Source of the DNA: an uncultured Bacilli bacterium
GTDB taxonomy: Bacteria; Bacillota_I; Bacilli_A; RF39; UBA660
NCBI GenBank assembly: GCA_934098745.1
Contig: CAKOPG010000008.1
Span: 11,266-75,265 of the forward strand
Length of the DNA: 64,000 nucleotides
Reading direction: 5' to 3'
Shown: piece after piece, positions 27,977-36,447 of the stretch
Numbering within the stretch: position 1 is the stretch's first letter
Layout: each line of letters begins with the position of its first letter
Position numbers and translations under genes: made by a program
Notes under the pieces: model-generated
Databases searched by the model: none
What the model was told of the DNA's origin: nothing
What the model saw: the letters and a program-made list of their open reading frames with translations, nothing else

Positions 27977-28552
27977 ATGGCAACAAATAAATATCAAAAA
28001 TTACAAGAAGATATAAACTTGAGAAGAAAGTTATTAAACTTAGGAATTTGTAACTCTATTATAGGACCAGCCGGGCCAAAAGGGGATAAGGGTGATAGAG
28101 GAGAAATAGGGCCACCAGGACCAATAATTCCGTCATCTAATGAAGCTATATTTTTTACTAGTTTAGAAGATACAAATACTACGGAAGCTATGCCTTTAAA
28201 TGATATCTGGATTATTCCTAGCAATACTGAATATTTTACCGTTATAAGTGATACCGAAGTTTCTGTAGAACCAGGGATTTATGAAATAGTTCTTTCTGGT
28301 TTAATCAGTCAAGTAGATGATACTCATGGTGCCACGTTTTATTTGAAAAATACATCTGGTTCAGCAATAAAAGACTTGTCTTTCCAACTACTAGCCGGCC
28401 CAACTAAACAAATGTATTTTTCACAAGACATTATCTTTAGATTTGAAGATACCACAACTTTAGAAGTAATGGCATCAATTGAAGGAGATGAAGGCACTTC
28501 AAACGTCACTATAACAGATGTAAATTTATTACTAAAAAAAATTCATGAATAA
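27977..28552 (+). CDS. Short collagen-like protein with BclA-type C-terminal domain
   Basis: 191 residues. A non-secretory, helical N-terminus (about 1-30) is followed by a short collagen stretch of Gly-X-Y triplets (GPAGPKGDKGDRGEIGPPGP, about 33-52). A C-terminal beta domain of about 130 residues (VEPGIYEIVLSGLISQ, ATFYLKNTSG) resembles the TNF-like trimer domains of exosporium collagen-like proteins. No signal peptide is visible, which suits mother-cell deposition on spores but not normal secretion. The start has AGGGAGGTC just upstream. It is closed by a terminator. Confidence 0.8.
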   Translation: MATNKYQKLQEDINLRRKLLNLGICNSIIGPAGPKGDKGDRGEIGPPGPIIPSSNEAIFFTSLEDTNTTEAMPLNDIWIIPSNTEYFTVISDTEVSVEPGIYEIVLSGLISQVDDTHGATFYLKNTSGSAIKDLSFQLLAGPTKQMYFSQDIIFRFEDTTTLEVMASIEGDEGTSNVTITDVNLLLKKIHE

Positions 28553-28574
28553 GCGGAGAAATCTGCTTTTTTCA
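28551..28574 (+). terminator. Rho-independent terminator
   Basis: Stem AAGCGGA/TCTGCTT with a GAAA loop (one G-T pair) right at the stop codon of the collagen-like gene, followed by T6. Confidence 0.85.
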
Positions 28575-28690
28575 AAAAATGCAAACTAGCATTAACAGAA
28601 ATTATTAAATATTTAACATCTTGTAAAACTAGTCACATTTTTCTATCTTAATACCTAAAAGAAATTCAAAAACTGTTCCATTTTAAAAAT

Positions 28691-28730
28691 TTGCATAATA
28701 TAGATAATTATGATATATAAAGAATATAAT
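28691..28730 (+). promoter_or_regulatory. Promoter region very close to a start codon
   Basis: TTGCAT at 28691-28696 and TATATA at 28714-28719 are 17 bp apart; a second -10-like TATAAT lies at 28725-28730. The following ATG is at 28736 without any purine-rich binding site, so the mRNA would have a leader of 0-10 nt. Confidence 0.5.
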
Positions 28731-28735
28731 TTAAT

Positions 28736-29101
28736 ATGATTGATTATGAAAGAATTAGAGAAACAAAAATAGAAGACTTCATATTTATAATTTATTATAT
28801 AATCATTACCATCTCAATATATTCTAATATGGTAGAAAGAGAATACCTAAAATATCATGACAATAATCTAAAAGAAAAATATAGATCACTACTATATATA
28901 ATATATGGCATCGCTTTTTTAGTATATTTATATTACACTATATCTAGTTATAAAGATTATAAAAGTAGTACTAATTATGCAGAAAAAAGATTAAAAGAAT
29001 TATCTCTTATAGCTAGTATCTTAGCACTTATTAGTGGAATTATTTATTTATATATAATTTATAAAGATCAAGATATTTCCGTAGAACTAGCCTTTAATTA
29101 G
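28736..29101 (+). CDS. Small three-helix membrane protein
   Basis: 121 residues with three hydrophobic helices (about 14-33, 50-70 and 88-107) separated by charged loops; not recognised. The start ATG directly follows a TATAAT by 5 bases and has no Shine-Dalgarno sequence, so it may be translated from a leaderless or near-leaderless message. It stands between the collagen-like gene and the polymer-control operon. Confidence 0.65.
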   Translation: MIDYERIRETKIEDFIFIIYYIIITISIYSNMVEREYLKYHDNNLKEKYRSLLYIIYGIAFLVYLYYTISSYKDYKSSTNYAEKRLKELSLIASILALISGIIYLYIIYKDQDISVELAFN

Positions 29102-29154
29102 ACAATATTTATAAACATATTAAATTATAATAATTTTAAAGGAAGTGATAAAAT

Positions 29155-29250
29155 ATATTAATTATCTACGGGGCTTTAATAACGTTAATATTAATTATTT
29201 TTTTCTATATATCTTTAGGAATATTTTTCTTATTAGAAAGAGATAGATAA
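29155..29250 (+). CDS. Possible 29-31-residue membrane peptide with a non-ATG start
   Basis: The frame reads a single hydrophobic helix ending in a charged tail (YISLGIFFLLERDR) and stops at TAA 29248-29250. A GGAAGTGAT binding site lies at 29141-29149, but the in-frame codons at proper spacing are ATA (29155) or ATT (29161). A terminator follows immediately (29252-29272), which supports a real transcription unit. It is too short to recognise; the non-canonical start makes the call uncertain. Confidence 0.35.
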   Translation: MLIIYGALITLILIIFFYISLGIFFLLERDR

Positions 29251-29251
29251 A

Positions 29252-29276
29252 GGGATTAAAGCTCTTTTTATTTATT
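29252..29276 (+). terminator. Probable terminator
   Basis: Stem AAAGGG/CTCTTT (one G-T pair) with a 7-nt loop, followed by a T-rich tract, just before the promoter of the Wzz operon. Confidence 0.6.
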
Positions 29277-29299
29277 TAACCAATTTTTATCTAATTTTT

Positions 29300-29330
29300 T
29301 TGAAAATATTGTCTAATATTATGTTATAAT
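29300..29330 (+). promoter_or_regulatory. Extended -10 promoter of the polymer-control operon
   Basis: TGTTATAAT (TATAAT at 29325-29330 with the TGn extension at 29322-29324) and a weak TTGAAA at 29300. Transcription should start near 29337, inside the longest open frame. This rules out the ATG at 29334 and supports the start at 29349. Confidence 0.75.
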
Positions 29331-29348
29331 TATATGGTAGAGGTGTAT

Positions 29349-30035
29349 ATGATGGAAGAAATAGATTTAAAAGAACTGTTTGAATATTTTAAAGGAAAGC
29401 TCGGTTTAATAGTAACAGTTACTATTGGGATATGTTTAATTGGCTGTATTTATGGTTTATTTGTTCAAAAACCAATGTACAAATCTTATACTACAGTTAT
29501 TCTAAGTAGTAATGCTACATCTAATAGCCAAACTATTACTCAAGGAGATGTAACCTTAAATAAAAACTTAGTTACTACTTATGCCGAAATAGTTACCTCA
29601 CGCAGAGTAATTGATCAAGTAATCGAAGAGCTTAACTTAGATACTTCGTATGAAAGCCTTAAAAATAAAATATCAGTAAATTCGGTAAATAATACTGAAA
29701 TTATTAAAATTACTGTTACTGATACCGATGCCATTAGAGCCAAAAATATTGCAAACGTTACCGCCAATTATTTTAAAAAAGAAATAATGGAATTATATAA
29801 TATGAATAATGTTAATACTCTAGATGAGGCTATTCAAGCCAAAGATGCTTATAACATTAATGTTATAAAACAAGTAATTATCTATTTTGTGATAGGATTT
29901 ATATTATCTGCGGGAATAGTATTTGTTATTTTCTATTTTGATAGAACCATTAAATCAGTAGAACAAGTAGAACAAAAAATTAAATTGCCAATTCTTGGTA
30001 ATGTTGAAGAATATATTAAGGGGGAACGTAAGTAA
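29349..30035 (+). CDS. Wzz/CpsC-type chain-length determinant and kinase activator
   Basis: A 228-residue membrane protein of the Wzz family without a kinase domain. It has an N-terminal cytoplasmic segment (EEIDLKELFEYFKGKLG), a first membrane helix (about 22-42), an extracytoplasmic helical region of about 130 residues with TYAEIVTSRRVIDQVIEEL, and a second helix (about 178-198) ending in the FDRTIKSVEQVEQKIKLPILG tail that contacts the kinase. The start is ATG 29349 with AGAGGTG upstream. Its TAA overlaps the next ATG. It controls polymer length with the kinase. Confidence 0.9.
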   Translation: MMEEIDLKELFEYFKGKLGLIVTVTIGICLIGCIYGLFVQKPMYKSYTTVILSSNATSNSQTITQGDVTLNKNLVTTYAEIVTSRRVIDQVIEELNLDTSYESLKNKISVNSVNNTEIIKITVTDTDAIRAKNIANVTANYFKKEIMELYNMNNVNTLDEAIQAKDAYNINVIKQVIIYFVIGFILSAGIVFVIFYFDRTIKSVEQVEQKIKLPILGNVEEYIKGERK

Positions 30036-30703
30036 TGAAAGACGAATTAGTTATTTATAACAAACCTAAATCCAATATTAGTGAAGATATTAGAACTATT
30101 AGAACTAATTTAATGTTTACTTCTTCTGATGAAGAATCTAAAGTAATATTAGTAACTAGTTCAGTTCCCGGAGAGGGTAAGAGTTTTATCAGTAGTAATT
30201 TAGCAGCAGCTTTTGCTCAAACTGGTGAAGCAACCTTATTAATAGATAGTGACCTTAGATTAGGGCGAGTTCATAAAATATTTGGTATATCTAACAGCAA
30301 AGGACTATCCAATTTACTAATAGATGAAGATGTTATAGATTGTGCTGAATATATCAAAAAAACGTCCGTAGAAAACTTATATGTTATTCCCAGGGGAACT
30401 GTTCCTCCTAATCCAAGTGAATTACTAAATAGTAGTAATACCAAAAAAGCGATTAAATTTCTAAAGGAAAACTTCGATCATATTATTTTTGATGGTGTTC
30501 CCGTTAATGGTTTACCAGATTCATTGATTATGGCCAGTTTAGTTGACCGTGTAGTTATTGTATGTTCTTCTGGATACACCAAAATAGATGAATTAAACGA
30601 AACCAAAAAAGCCTTAGAAAAAATAGATGCTAACATAGCAGGCGTCGTAGTAAATAGAACTGCTCAAACCAAAAGAGGAAAGTATTCTAATTATTATGAA
30701 TAA
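30035..30703 (+). CDS. BY-kinase CpsD/EpsB-type tyrosine kinase
   Basis: A 222-residue cytoplasmic autokinase. The Walker A is SSVPGEGKSFISSNLA (about 47), the Walker A-prime is LLIDSDLRLG (about 77) and the Walker B is HIIFDGVPV (about 150). The protein ends in a short tyrosine cluster YSNYYE, the phosphorylation site that sets polymerisation activity. It lacks its own membrane domain, as usual in Bacillota, and depends on the preceding Wzz-like protein. The next gene is the matching phosphatase. Confidence 0.92.
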   Translation: MKDELVIYNKPKSNISEDIRTIRTNLMFTSSDEESKVILVTSSVPGEGKSFISSNLAAAFAQTGEATLLIDSDLRLGRVHKIFGISNSKGLSNLLIDEDVIDCAEYIKKTSVENLYVIPRGTVPPNPSELLNSSNTKKAIKFLKENFDHIIFDGVPVNGLPDSLIMASLVDRVVIVCSSGYTKIDELNETKKALEKIDANIAGVVVNRTAQTKRGKYSNYYE

Positions 30704-30714
30704 AGGAGGGTATT

Positions 30715-31431
30715 ATGACAGACATACATTCACACATACTATTTGGTATTGATGACGGTAGCAATGACATTGAAGAAAGTATTTTGCTACTCAAAAGAAT
30801 GGCAGCAGCCGGATTTAACCATGTTATCTTAACTCCTCACTACATAGAAGGATCAGATTATAGTGTTGAAAATCCTGAAAAAGACAAAAGATTTGCTATG
30901 CTAAAAGAAGCCATTAAAGAAAATAACTTAAATATTGAAATACATCTAGGTAATGAAATATTCATTCATAATCATCTATTATCTTCTATTGAAAATAACA
31001 AGTGTTATGGTTTAAATAAAGGAAAATATCTATTAATAGAATTGCCTTTTCATAATCAAATACTTAATTTAGAAGATATTATCTATGAAATAAAAATTCA
31101 AGGATACACTCCTGTTATTGCCCATCCGGAAAGATATAGTTATTTTCAAAATGATTACTCTTTAGTAGATGCTTTAAAAGAAGAAGATGTCTTATTTCAA
31201 TGTAATTATTCAAGTATTTTAGGTTATTATCATAAAGAAAGTGAAAAACTAATTAAATATATGCTAAAAAAAAGATATGTAGATTATTTAGGAACTGATA
31301 TTCATCATACAAATAAAGCCTTTGTTCTAGATAATTTTAATAAAATAATAAAACATATTAAAAAAATAACTGGTAATGAGTATTTTGAGAAAATTATGAA
31401 TAATTGTAACGATTTAGTAAATGATAAGTAG
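30715..31431 (+). CDS. PHP-family tyrosine-protein phosphatase (CpsB/YwqE-like)
   Basis: A 238-residue manganese-dependent phosphatase that removes phosphate from the BY-kinase tail. Metal-site motifs are DIHSHILFGIDDGSND at the N-terminus, LTPHYIEG (about 40), HLGNEIF, VIAHPERY (about 138) and the C-terminal LGTDIHHT (about 195). AAAGGAGGG is close upstream. It lies between the kinase and the LCP gene, the usual cps/eps regulatory order. Confidence 0.92.
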   Translation: MTDIHSHILFGIDDGSNDIEESILLLKRMAAAGFNHVILTPHYIEGSDYSVENPEKDKRFAMLKEAIKENNLNIEIHLGNEIFIHNHLLSSIENNKCYGLNKGKYLLIELPFHNQILNLEDIIYEIKIQGYTPVIAHPERYSYFQNDYSLVDALKEEDVLFQCNYSSILGYYHKESEKLIKYMLKKRYVDYLGTDIHHTNKAFVLDNFNKIIKHIKKITGNEYFEKIMNNCNDLVNDK

Positions 31432-31440
31432 TTGATATTA

Positions 31441-32886
31441 ATGAAAAAAGATTTAAAGAAGAAGAAATTAAAAATTAGTATTATAGGTATTGTTCTAGGA
31501 TTATTACTGGTAGGAATGACTATTTCCCTAGTATTATTAATTAATATGTTCGATATTATTCCTAATAATTATTATAATCTAATTATAGCAGTCCTAATTA
31601 CTATAAATATTATCTTAAATATCTTGTTACTATTCAAATTTAAAAACAAAATACTAAAAATATTACACATTATTTCTATTATAATTACTGCTTTATTATT
31701 AATTACTTTTTCTATAGGAATATATTATTTAAACAAAACTAAAAATCTCTTTGATAATATATCTATTATTAAAGAAGAAGTTACTGATTATTACATTGTA
31801 GTCCTTAGTGATTCTATTTATCAAGAACCATCTGATTTATATGGTAAAAACTTAGCTTACTATGATAAAACTTCAAAAGAAGTTCTTAATAGTATTAAAT
31901 TAGATTTAACATATACCGAAGAAAATGATATTGTTAATCTTAAAAATATGTTGTTTAATAAAAAAGTAGATGCCATCTTAATTAGTGATATTATTAAAAA
32001 TAAATATACTGAAGATGACAGTGATTTTGAAAGTAAAATCAAAATATTAAAAACTATTTCTATAAAGAAAGAAATTGAAGATATTACCAAGAGAGTATCT
32101 ATAAAAAATACTCCTTATAATGTATTAATAAGTGGTATTGATACATATGGTGACATCAATAAAACTTCGAGAAATGATGTCAATATAGTAGCTACAATTA
32201 ACCCTAATACTGATGAAATATTACTAACTTCTATTCCAAGAGACTATTATGTTCAATTACACGGAACAGAAGGTTATAAAGACAAACTTACCCACGCTAG
32301 TTATTATGGTATTAATATGGCTGTACAGACTATTGAAGATATTTTTGATATAGATATTAATTATTATGTAAAAGTTAATTTTACAACAGTAATCGATCTA
32401 GTAGATGAAATAAATGGGGTAGAAGTATATGCTGATCAAGCCGTGAATTTGCCTGGTTGTAAAATAAACCAAGGCATGAATAAACTTAATGGTACCTGTG
32501 CCTTAGCCTTTTCTAGAGAAAGATATTCCTATATAGATGGCGACAGACATCGTGGCAGAAACCAGCAAGAAGTTATTAAAGCTATCTTTAATAAGCTAAG
32601 TAGTGGCACAACTATTTTAACCCAATATACCGATATTTTAGATGCTTTAGATGGCAAATTTGCCACAAACATGGACATGAATGAAATAATGAATTTTCTA
32701 AAGTATGAATTAAATGATTTAAAAGACTATAAAATAATAACCACTCAAGTAGATGGTTATGGTTCTATGGGACCTACATATTCTTATCCAGGTCAAGACT
32801 TATGGATAATGATACCTTATGAAGATACAATTAATAATGCTAAAGATTTAATTAATAAAGTATTAAACAACGAAAAAATTGGTTAA
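31441..32886 (+). CDS. LytR-CpsA-Psr (LCP) glycopolymer transferase
   Basis: 481 residues with a cytoplasmic start and three N-terminal membrane helices (about 10-32, 42-62 and 72-95). An extracellular domain follows: an accessory part, then the LCP domain (about 220-420) with RNDVNIVATINP, LLTSIPRDYYVQL and AFSRERYSYIDGDRHRGRNQQEVI. LCP enzymes move finished polymers from the lipid carrier to peptidoglycan, so this enzyme probably attaches the polysaccharide made by the upstream operon to the wall. ATG 31441 is preferred to TTG 31432; neither has a strong binding site. Confidence 0.92.
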   Translation: MKKDLKKKKLKISIIGIVLGLLLVGMTISLVLLINMFDIIPNNYYNLIIAVLITINIILNILLLFKFKNKILKILHIISIIITALLLITFSIGIYYLNKTKNLFDNISIIKEEVTDYYIVVLSDSIYQEPSDLYGKNLAYYDKTSKEVLNSIKLDLTYTEENDIVNLKNMLFNKKVDAILISDIIKNKYTEDDSDFESKIKILKTISIKKEIEDITKRVSIKNTPYNVLISGIDTYGDINKTSRNDVNIVATINPNTDEILLTSIPRDYYVQLHGTEGYKDKLTHASYYGINMAVQTIEDIFDIDINYYVKVNFTTVIDLVDEINGVEVYADQAVNLPGCKINQGMNKLNGTCALAFSRERYSYIDGDRHRGRNQQEVIKAIFNKLSSGTTILTQYTDILDALDGKFATNMDMNEIMNFLKYELNDLKDYKIITTQVDGYGSMGPTYSYPGQDLWIMIPYEDTINNAKDLINKVLNNEKIG

Positions 32887-32894
32887 TAAATATA

Positions 32895-32927
32895 AAAGAG
32901 TATTACTATTTGTTAGTAATACTCTTT
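32895..32927. terminator. Bidirectional terminator
   Basis: Long stem AAAGAGTATTACTA/TAGTAATACTCTTT with a short loop between the LCP gene and the convergent unknown gene; A and T tracts flank both sides. Confidence 0.9.
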
Positions 32928-32942
32928 AATTATTAAAATTAA

Positions 32943-33803
32943 TTATCTATTATTAGGTCGTTTACTGTCATAACCCAATGTCTTAGCAAGATTAGCACTT
33001 ATTAAATATGAAGAAGGTTTATTACTTTTAAAATAATTATCTGCTGTCTTTCTATGTTCATCATCTAATAGATTAGCCATAACATTTATCTTTGTTAGTA
33101 ATCTTAAATTATTATAAGTATCAAAAACGAATTGATCATGATTAGTATTCGTTTTATATGGATGATCCTTTAAATGATCAATACAGTCTTCTATTCGGTA
33201 CAACCAATTATCTTGAAATTCTGTCAAATCTATACCTGTAGTAGATTCTATCCAAGATAAATCTAATTTAGGTAAATAATCAAAGTCGTTTTTTACAAAT
33301 TGATCTTCCAAAAAATCATGGTCTTTTGGATATAAAGTAGACTCAATACTATGTTTTTTTAAAAGTTCATTTTTAAATTTTTCATCTTTTGGGTTATTCG
33401 CCCATGTACCTTCAATTAAAGCACCTGTTTTATTATGGATTTCCATTTCTAATAATGACATTATAATATCATCGAAAGAATGGCCGTCATAGACTGTAAT
33501 CATATCGGGATCCTTAGTAATTAGTTTTCTTCTTTCGGATAATTTTCTTTCACAACGAACTCTTCCTTGTACTAGTTCTGGATGATTATTTAATTCCAGT
33601 AGGAGCGTATCTATATCTTGTACGGTAAGAGACTGGTATAATCTTTTTTCCTCTTGAATAATTTTATATAAATTTAACTTATCCTCATATATTCTCTTTG
33701 CATCGCTAGTTTCTAAACTTTTAGTAGCTGCTAATGTATAATATTTCTTTTCTACCAAATAAGAAACTTGACGTAATCTATTAAGAACATCTATTACTTT
33801 CAT
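32943..33803 (-). CDS. Unknown protein, tandem paralog family (copy 1)
   Basis: A 286-residue soluble, mostly helical protein of unknown function and the most diverged of three tandem relatives (with 33872 and 34688). Shared features are an EEKRLYQSL-type helix, a two-basic-residue block RCERKLSERRKLI, then HSFDDIIMSLLEMEIHNKTGALI and a central FDYLPKLDLSWIESTTGIDL corresponding to IPVYDFNWLIKKTGV of copy 2. No catalytic motif or membrane segment is recognised. Tandem copies facing the polysaccharide operon suggest a lineage-specific expansion. Confidence 0.75.
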   Translation of the reverse strand: MKVIDVLNRLRQVSYLVEKKYYTLAATKSLETSDAKRIYEDKLNLYKIIQEEKRLYQSLTVQDIDTLLLELNNHPELVQGRVRCERKLSERRKLITKDPDMITVYDGHSFDDIIMSLLEMEIHNKTGALIEGTWANNPKDEKFKNELLKKHSIESTLYPKDHDFLEDQFVKNDFDYLPKLDLSWIESTTGIDLTEFQDNWLYRIEDCIDHLKDHPYKTNTNHDQFVFDTYNNLRLLTKINVMANLLDDEHRKTADNYFKSNKPSSYLISANLAKTLGYDSKRPNNR

Positions 33804-33871
33804 ACCATAACCTCTTTCTATAATACATAATTATTATACATGTAGTAAAGAAAAAAAGCAAGTAAAAGAAC

Positions 33872-34678
33872 CTAAATCAATCTAAGTTCTCGTACCTTGA
33901 CTTTTATTTCCTCTTTAATACTATCCGGTAAATATAATCCCTCACTATAATGATATTTTGCCAGTTTTTCTAGATGATTACCATCCAGATAAGAAATAAG
34001 TACCGAAGCTTCAGTTTCTTCTTTCAAAATATTATATACATCATCATATTCTGTAGATGGAATACCTTTAATTTTTCTTAAAAACATAATCGTATCTATA
34101 AGTGCATTAAATAAATAATCCTCTATATCGTTTGAATCTACACCTGTTTTCTTGATTAACCAATTAAAATCATATACCGGAATATTTTCAAACCCATAAT
34201 AAATACCTTGCATTTCATGATAAGTTGTTCTAATAGGATTACAATAAGTATCATATCTATAATGTTCTCGTAAATCTTCTTTCATTTTACCTTCAAAAGT
34301 GTCTATTCTTTTACCAAGTAAATCATGTGTCTGAATATCTATAACTGCATCTATAAGTTCTCCCATCGAATAATCTCTATAAGTAATTAGTCCCTTTTTC
34401 TTCCCCTCTAAATAACATTTTCTTTCATTTAATTTTTGTCTACATCTATCAGATACCATAGCAAGTTCAGAATGAATACTTAATTCTTCAAGTAAAGCAA
34501 TTATTTCAGACATATTAAGACTATTAAAAACCATTTTTTCATGCATAATAGCTTTATACAAATTCTTCATACATTCGTCTTGCTTATCACTACCACCAAT
34601 ACTACTTAAATAAAGTTCTTCATAACTTTCATTAGTTTTCCCCGTTAAATATATTAATTTATATAATAATTCCTCCAT
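33872..34678 (-). CDS. Unknown protein, tandem paralog family (copy 2)
   Basis: A 268-residue relative of the genes on both sides. It shares YKAIMHEKMVFNSLN, DRCRQKLNERKCYL, DYSMGELIDAVIDIQTHDLLGKRID and YYGFENIPVYDFNWLIKK with copy 3 almost block for block (copy 3 has YGFENIPEYDFNWIAEN). No signal peptide or known domain is seen. The gap to copy 3 is only 9 bp, so the two are probably cotranscribed. Confidence 0.78.
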   Translation of the reverse strand: MEELLYKLIYLTGKTNESYEELYLSSIGGSDKQDECMKNLYKAIMHEKMVFNSLNMSEIIALLEELSIHSELAMVSDRCRQKLNERKCYLEGKKKGLITYRDYSMGELIDAVIDIQTHDLLGKRIDTFEGKMKEDLREHYRYDTYCNPIRTTYHEMQGIYYGFENIPVYDFNWLIKKTGVDSNDIEDYLFNALIDTIMFLRKIKGIPSTEYDDVYNILKEETEASVLISYLDGNHLEKLAKYHYSEGLYLPDSIKEEIKVKVRELRLI

Positions 34679-34687
34679 AAAATCACC

Positions 34688-35539
34688 TTAATTCATTTTC
34701 CTTTTAATTAACTTTCTGATACTATCATCAATAATTTTATTTTTTATCGAATAATTTTTTTCGTATTCATTCCTAATTTTTAATACGTATTCCTTACTTA
34801 ATAAGTTTAATATCATTTCAAATTCTATAACCGTCGTCAAATAAGCATATGTATCTTCCATAAAATGATCATTATCAGCACTAATAATATATGGTTTCTT
34901 CACCAACGCATCCAAAATATTCTTAAGTCGTTTAAATAAAAATCTTTGTAGTTCATGATAATTTATTTTAACATTTTCTGCTATCCAATTAAAATCATAT
35001 TCTGGAATATTTTCAAATCCATATATAATAGCTAAATCTTCTGAAAAATTATTTAAAGAAGGATAAATATATGTATCTTCCAAGTGTTCTTGCTTTAATC
35101 CGTCATGCAATATTTCTTCCATACTATTAAGAGGCTTTGTCTCCATAATTCTTTTTCCTACTAGTTTATGAACTTGAATATCTATAACACTATTAATAAC
35201 ATCATTTAAAGAATATTTTTTATAAGTACTTCTAATATTACCTTCAGTAAGCAGACATCTTTTTCTCTCAGTTAATTTTCTTTCTACTCGCCATATTCCA
35301 TCACCATAATTATCTTTATTCAAATTAAGATATTCAAGTAACTTTTCAACCTCTTCTTTAGATAAATCATTATATGCTTTTCTTTCATACATAATAGCTT
35401 TATATAGTCTACGTTCTATTAAAGATATCTCTTTCTTCATACATCCAGCAGCTACTAATTCATCATAAATCATTATAACATTTAATGAATATCCCCTTAA
35501 TTTATCAATTATTTCTTTAAGCACAATATCTTTATCCAT
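34688..35539 (-). CDS. Unknown protein, tandem paralog family (copy 3)
   Basis: 283 residues, helical, first gene of the three-copy minus-strand cluster. It carries YKAIMYERKAYNDLS, WRVERKLTERKRCLL, YSLNDVINSVIDIQVHKLVGKRIM and the conserved YGFENIPEYDFNW. Function unknown. The repeated DIQxHxLxGKRI segment could be a ligand or metal site, but this is only a conserved pattern between copies. Confidence 0.78.
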   Translation of the reverse strand: MDKDIVLKEIIDKLRGYSLNVIMIYDELVAAGCMKKEISLIERRLYKAIMYERKAYNDLSKEEVEKLLEYLNLNKDNYGDGIWRVERKLTERKRCLLTEGNIRSTYKKYSLNDVINSVIDIQVHKLVGKRIMETKPLNSMEEILHDGLKQEHLEDTYIYPSLNNFSEDLAIIYGFENIPEYDFNWIAENVKINYHELQRFLFKRLKNILDALVKKPYIISADNDHFMEDTYAYLTTVIEFEMILNLLSKEYVLKIRNEYEKNYSIKNKIIDDSIRKLIKRKMN

Positions 35540-35597
35540 AAATTAATCCCCCAAGCAATTAACTATTATAATATATTTAATAAAATTATGCAATTAT

Positions 35598-35626
35598 TTG
35601 CTATTTTTCTATATTTATGCTATTAT
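35598..35626 (+). promoter_or_regulatory. Promoter predicted to give a leaderless mRNA
   Basis: TTGCTA at 35598-35603 and TATTAT at 35621-35626 with a 17-bp spacer; TGC precedes the -10, making it an extended -10. The predicted start of transcription (about 35633) coincides with the ATG at 35634, and there is no Shine-Dalgarno sequence. Confidence 0.65.
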
Positions 35627-35633
35627 TAATTAG

Positions 35634-36446
35634 ATGTTTATGAAATTCAAAAAAGTATATATTGAAATTACTAATAGATGTAATTTAAACTGTGATTTTT
35701 GCATTAAAAATCAAAGGAAAATTAAAGATATGACTATCGAAGAATATAAAATAATTATTAATAAAATTAAAGATTATACTAAAGAAATTTATCTTCATAT
35801 TATGGGTGAACCCTTATTACATAAAGATATTCTAAAGTTTATCGAATATGCTAACAGTAATAAATTATTAGTAAATATTACTACTAATGGGTACTTAATA
35901 GATAAAATTAAAGATAGTAAACATATTCATCGGTTAAATATCTCTCTACATAGTTTTAATGATAAATATAAAGTACCATTAAATGTATATTTAGATAAAA
36001 TATTTACTGTTATTGATAATTTAAAAGATCATACTTTTATAAGTCTAAGATTATGGATTAAAGATAAGAATACCATAAATATCTTAAAATATATAAATAA
36101 AAGATATAACATGAATATAACTCTCAATAATAATGAAAAAATAAAAATAAGTAATAACTTGATAATTGATACCTTCCATGAATTTATTTGGCCCGATATG
36201 GCCAATAGTTATTATAATGAATCTGGTAAATGTTATGGTCTAATAAATCATTTTGGTATTCTCGTAGATGGTAGGGTAGTTCCCTGTTGCCTAGATTCCA
36301 AGGGACTTATTAACTTAGGTAATATTTTTACCGAAGAAGTTCCCCAAATCTTAGAAAAGAAAATTGTCAAAGATATCCAAAATGGTTTTAGAAATAATAA
36401 AAAATGTCACGAATTATGTCGGCATTGTAGTTTTTTAGGTGATTAA
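35634..36446 (+). CDS. Radical SAM protein with SPASM-like C-terminus
   Basis: 270 residues. The 4Fe-4S SAM cluster motif is EITNRCNLNCDFCIKNQ (CxxxCxxC, about 15-22), followed by HIMGEPLLHKDI and ITTNGYLID of the SAM barrel. The C-terminus has a cysteine set like a shortened SPASM/twitch domain: GRVVPCCLDSKGLINLGN and CHELCRHC. The substrate is unknown. ATG 35634 or 35640 could be the start; a leaderless message is likely. The stop is 1 bp from the TTG start of the tsaC-like gene, so the two are an operon. Confidence 0.87.
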   Translation: MFMKFKKVYIEITNRCNLNCDFCIKNQRKIKDMTIEEYKIIINKIKDYTKEIYLHIMGEPLLHKDILKFIEYANSNKLLVNITTNGYLIDKIKDSKHIHRLNISLHSFNDKYKVPLNVYLDKIFTVIDNLKDHTFISLRLWIKDKNTINILKYINKRYNMNITLNNNEKIKISNNLIIDTFHEFIWPDMANSYYNESGKCYGLINHFGILVDGRVVPCCLDSKGLINLGNIFTEEVPQILEKKIVKDIQNGFRNNKKCHELCRHCSFLGD

Positions 36447-36447
36447 A

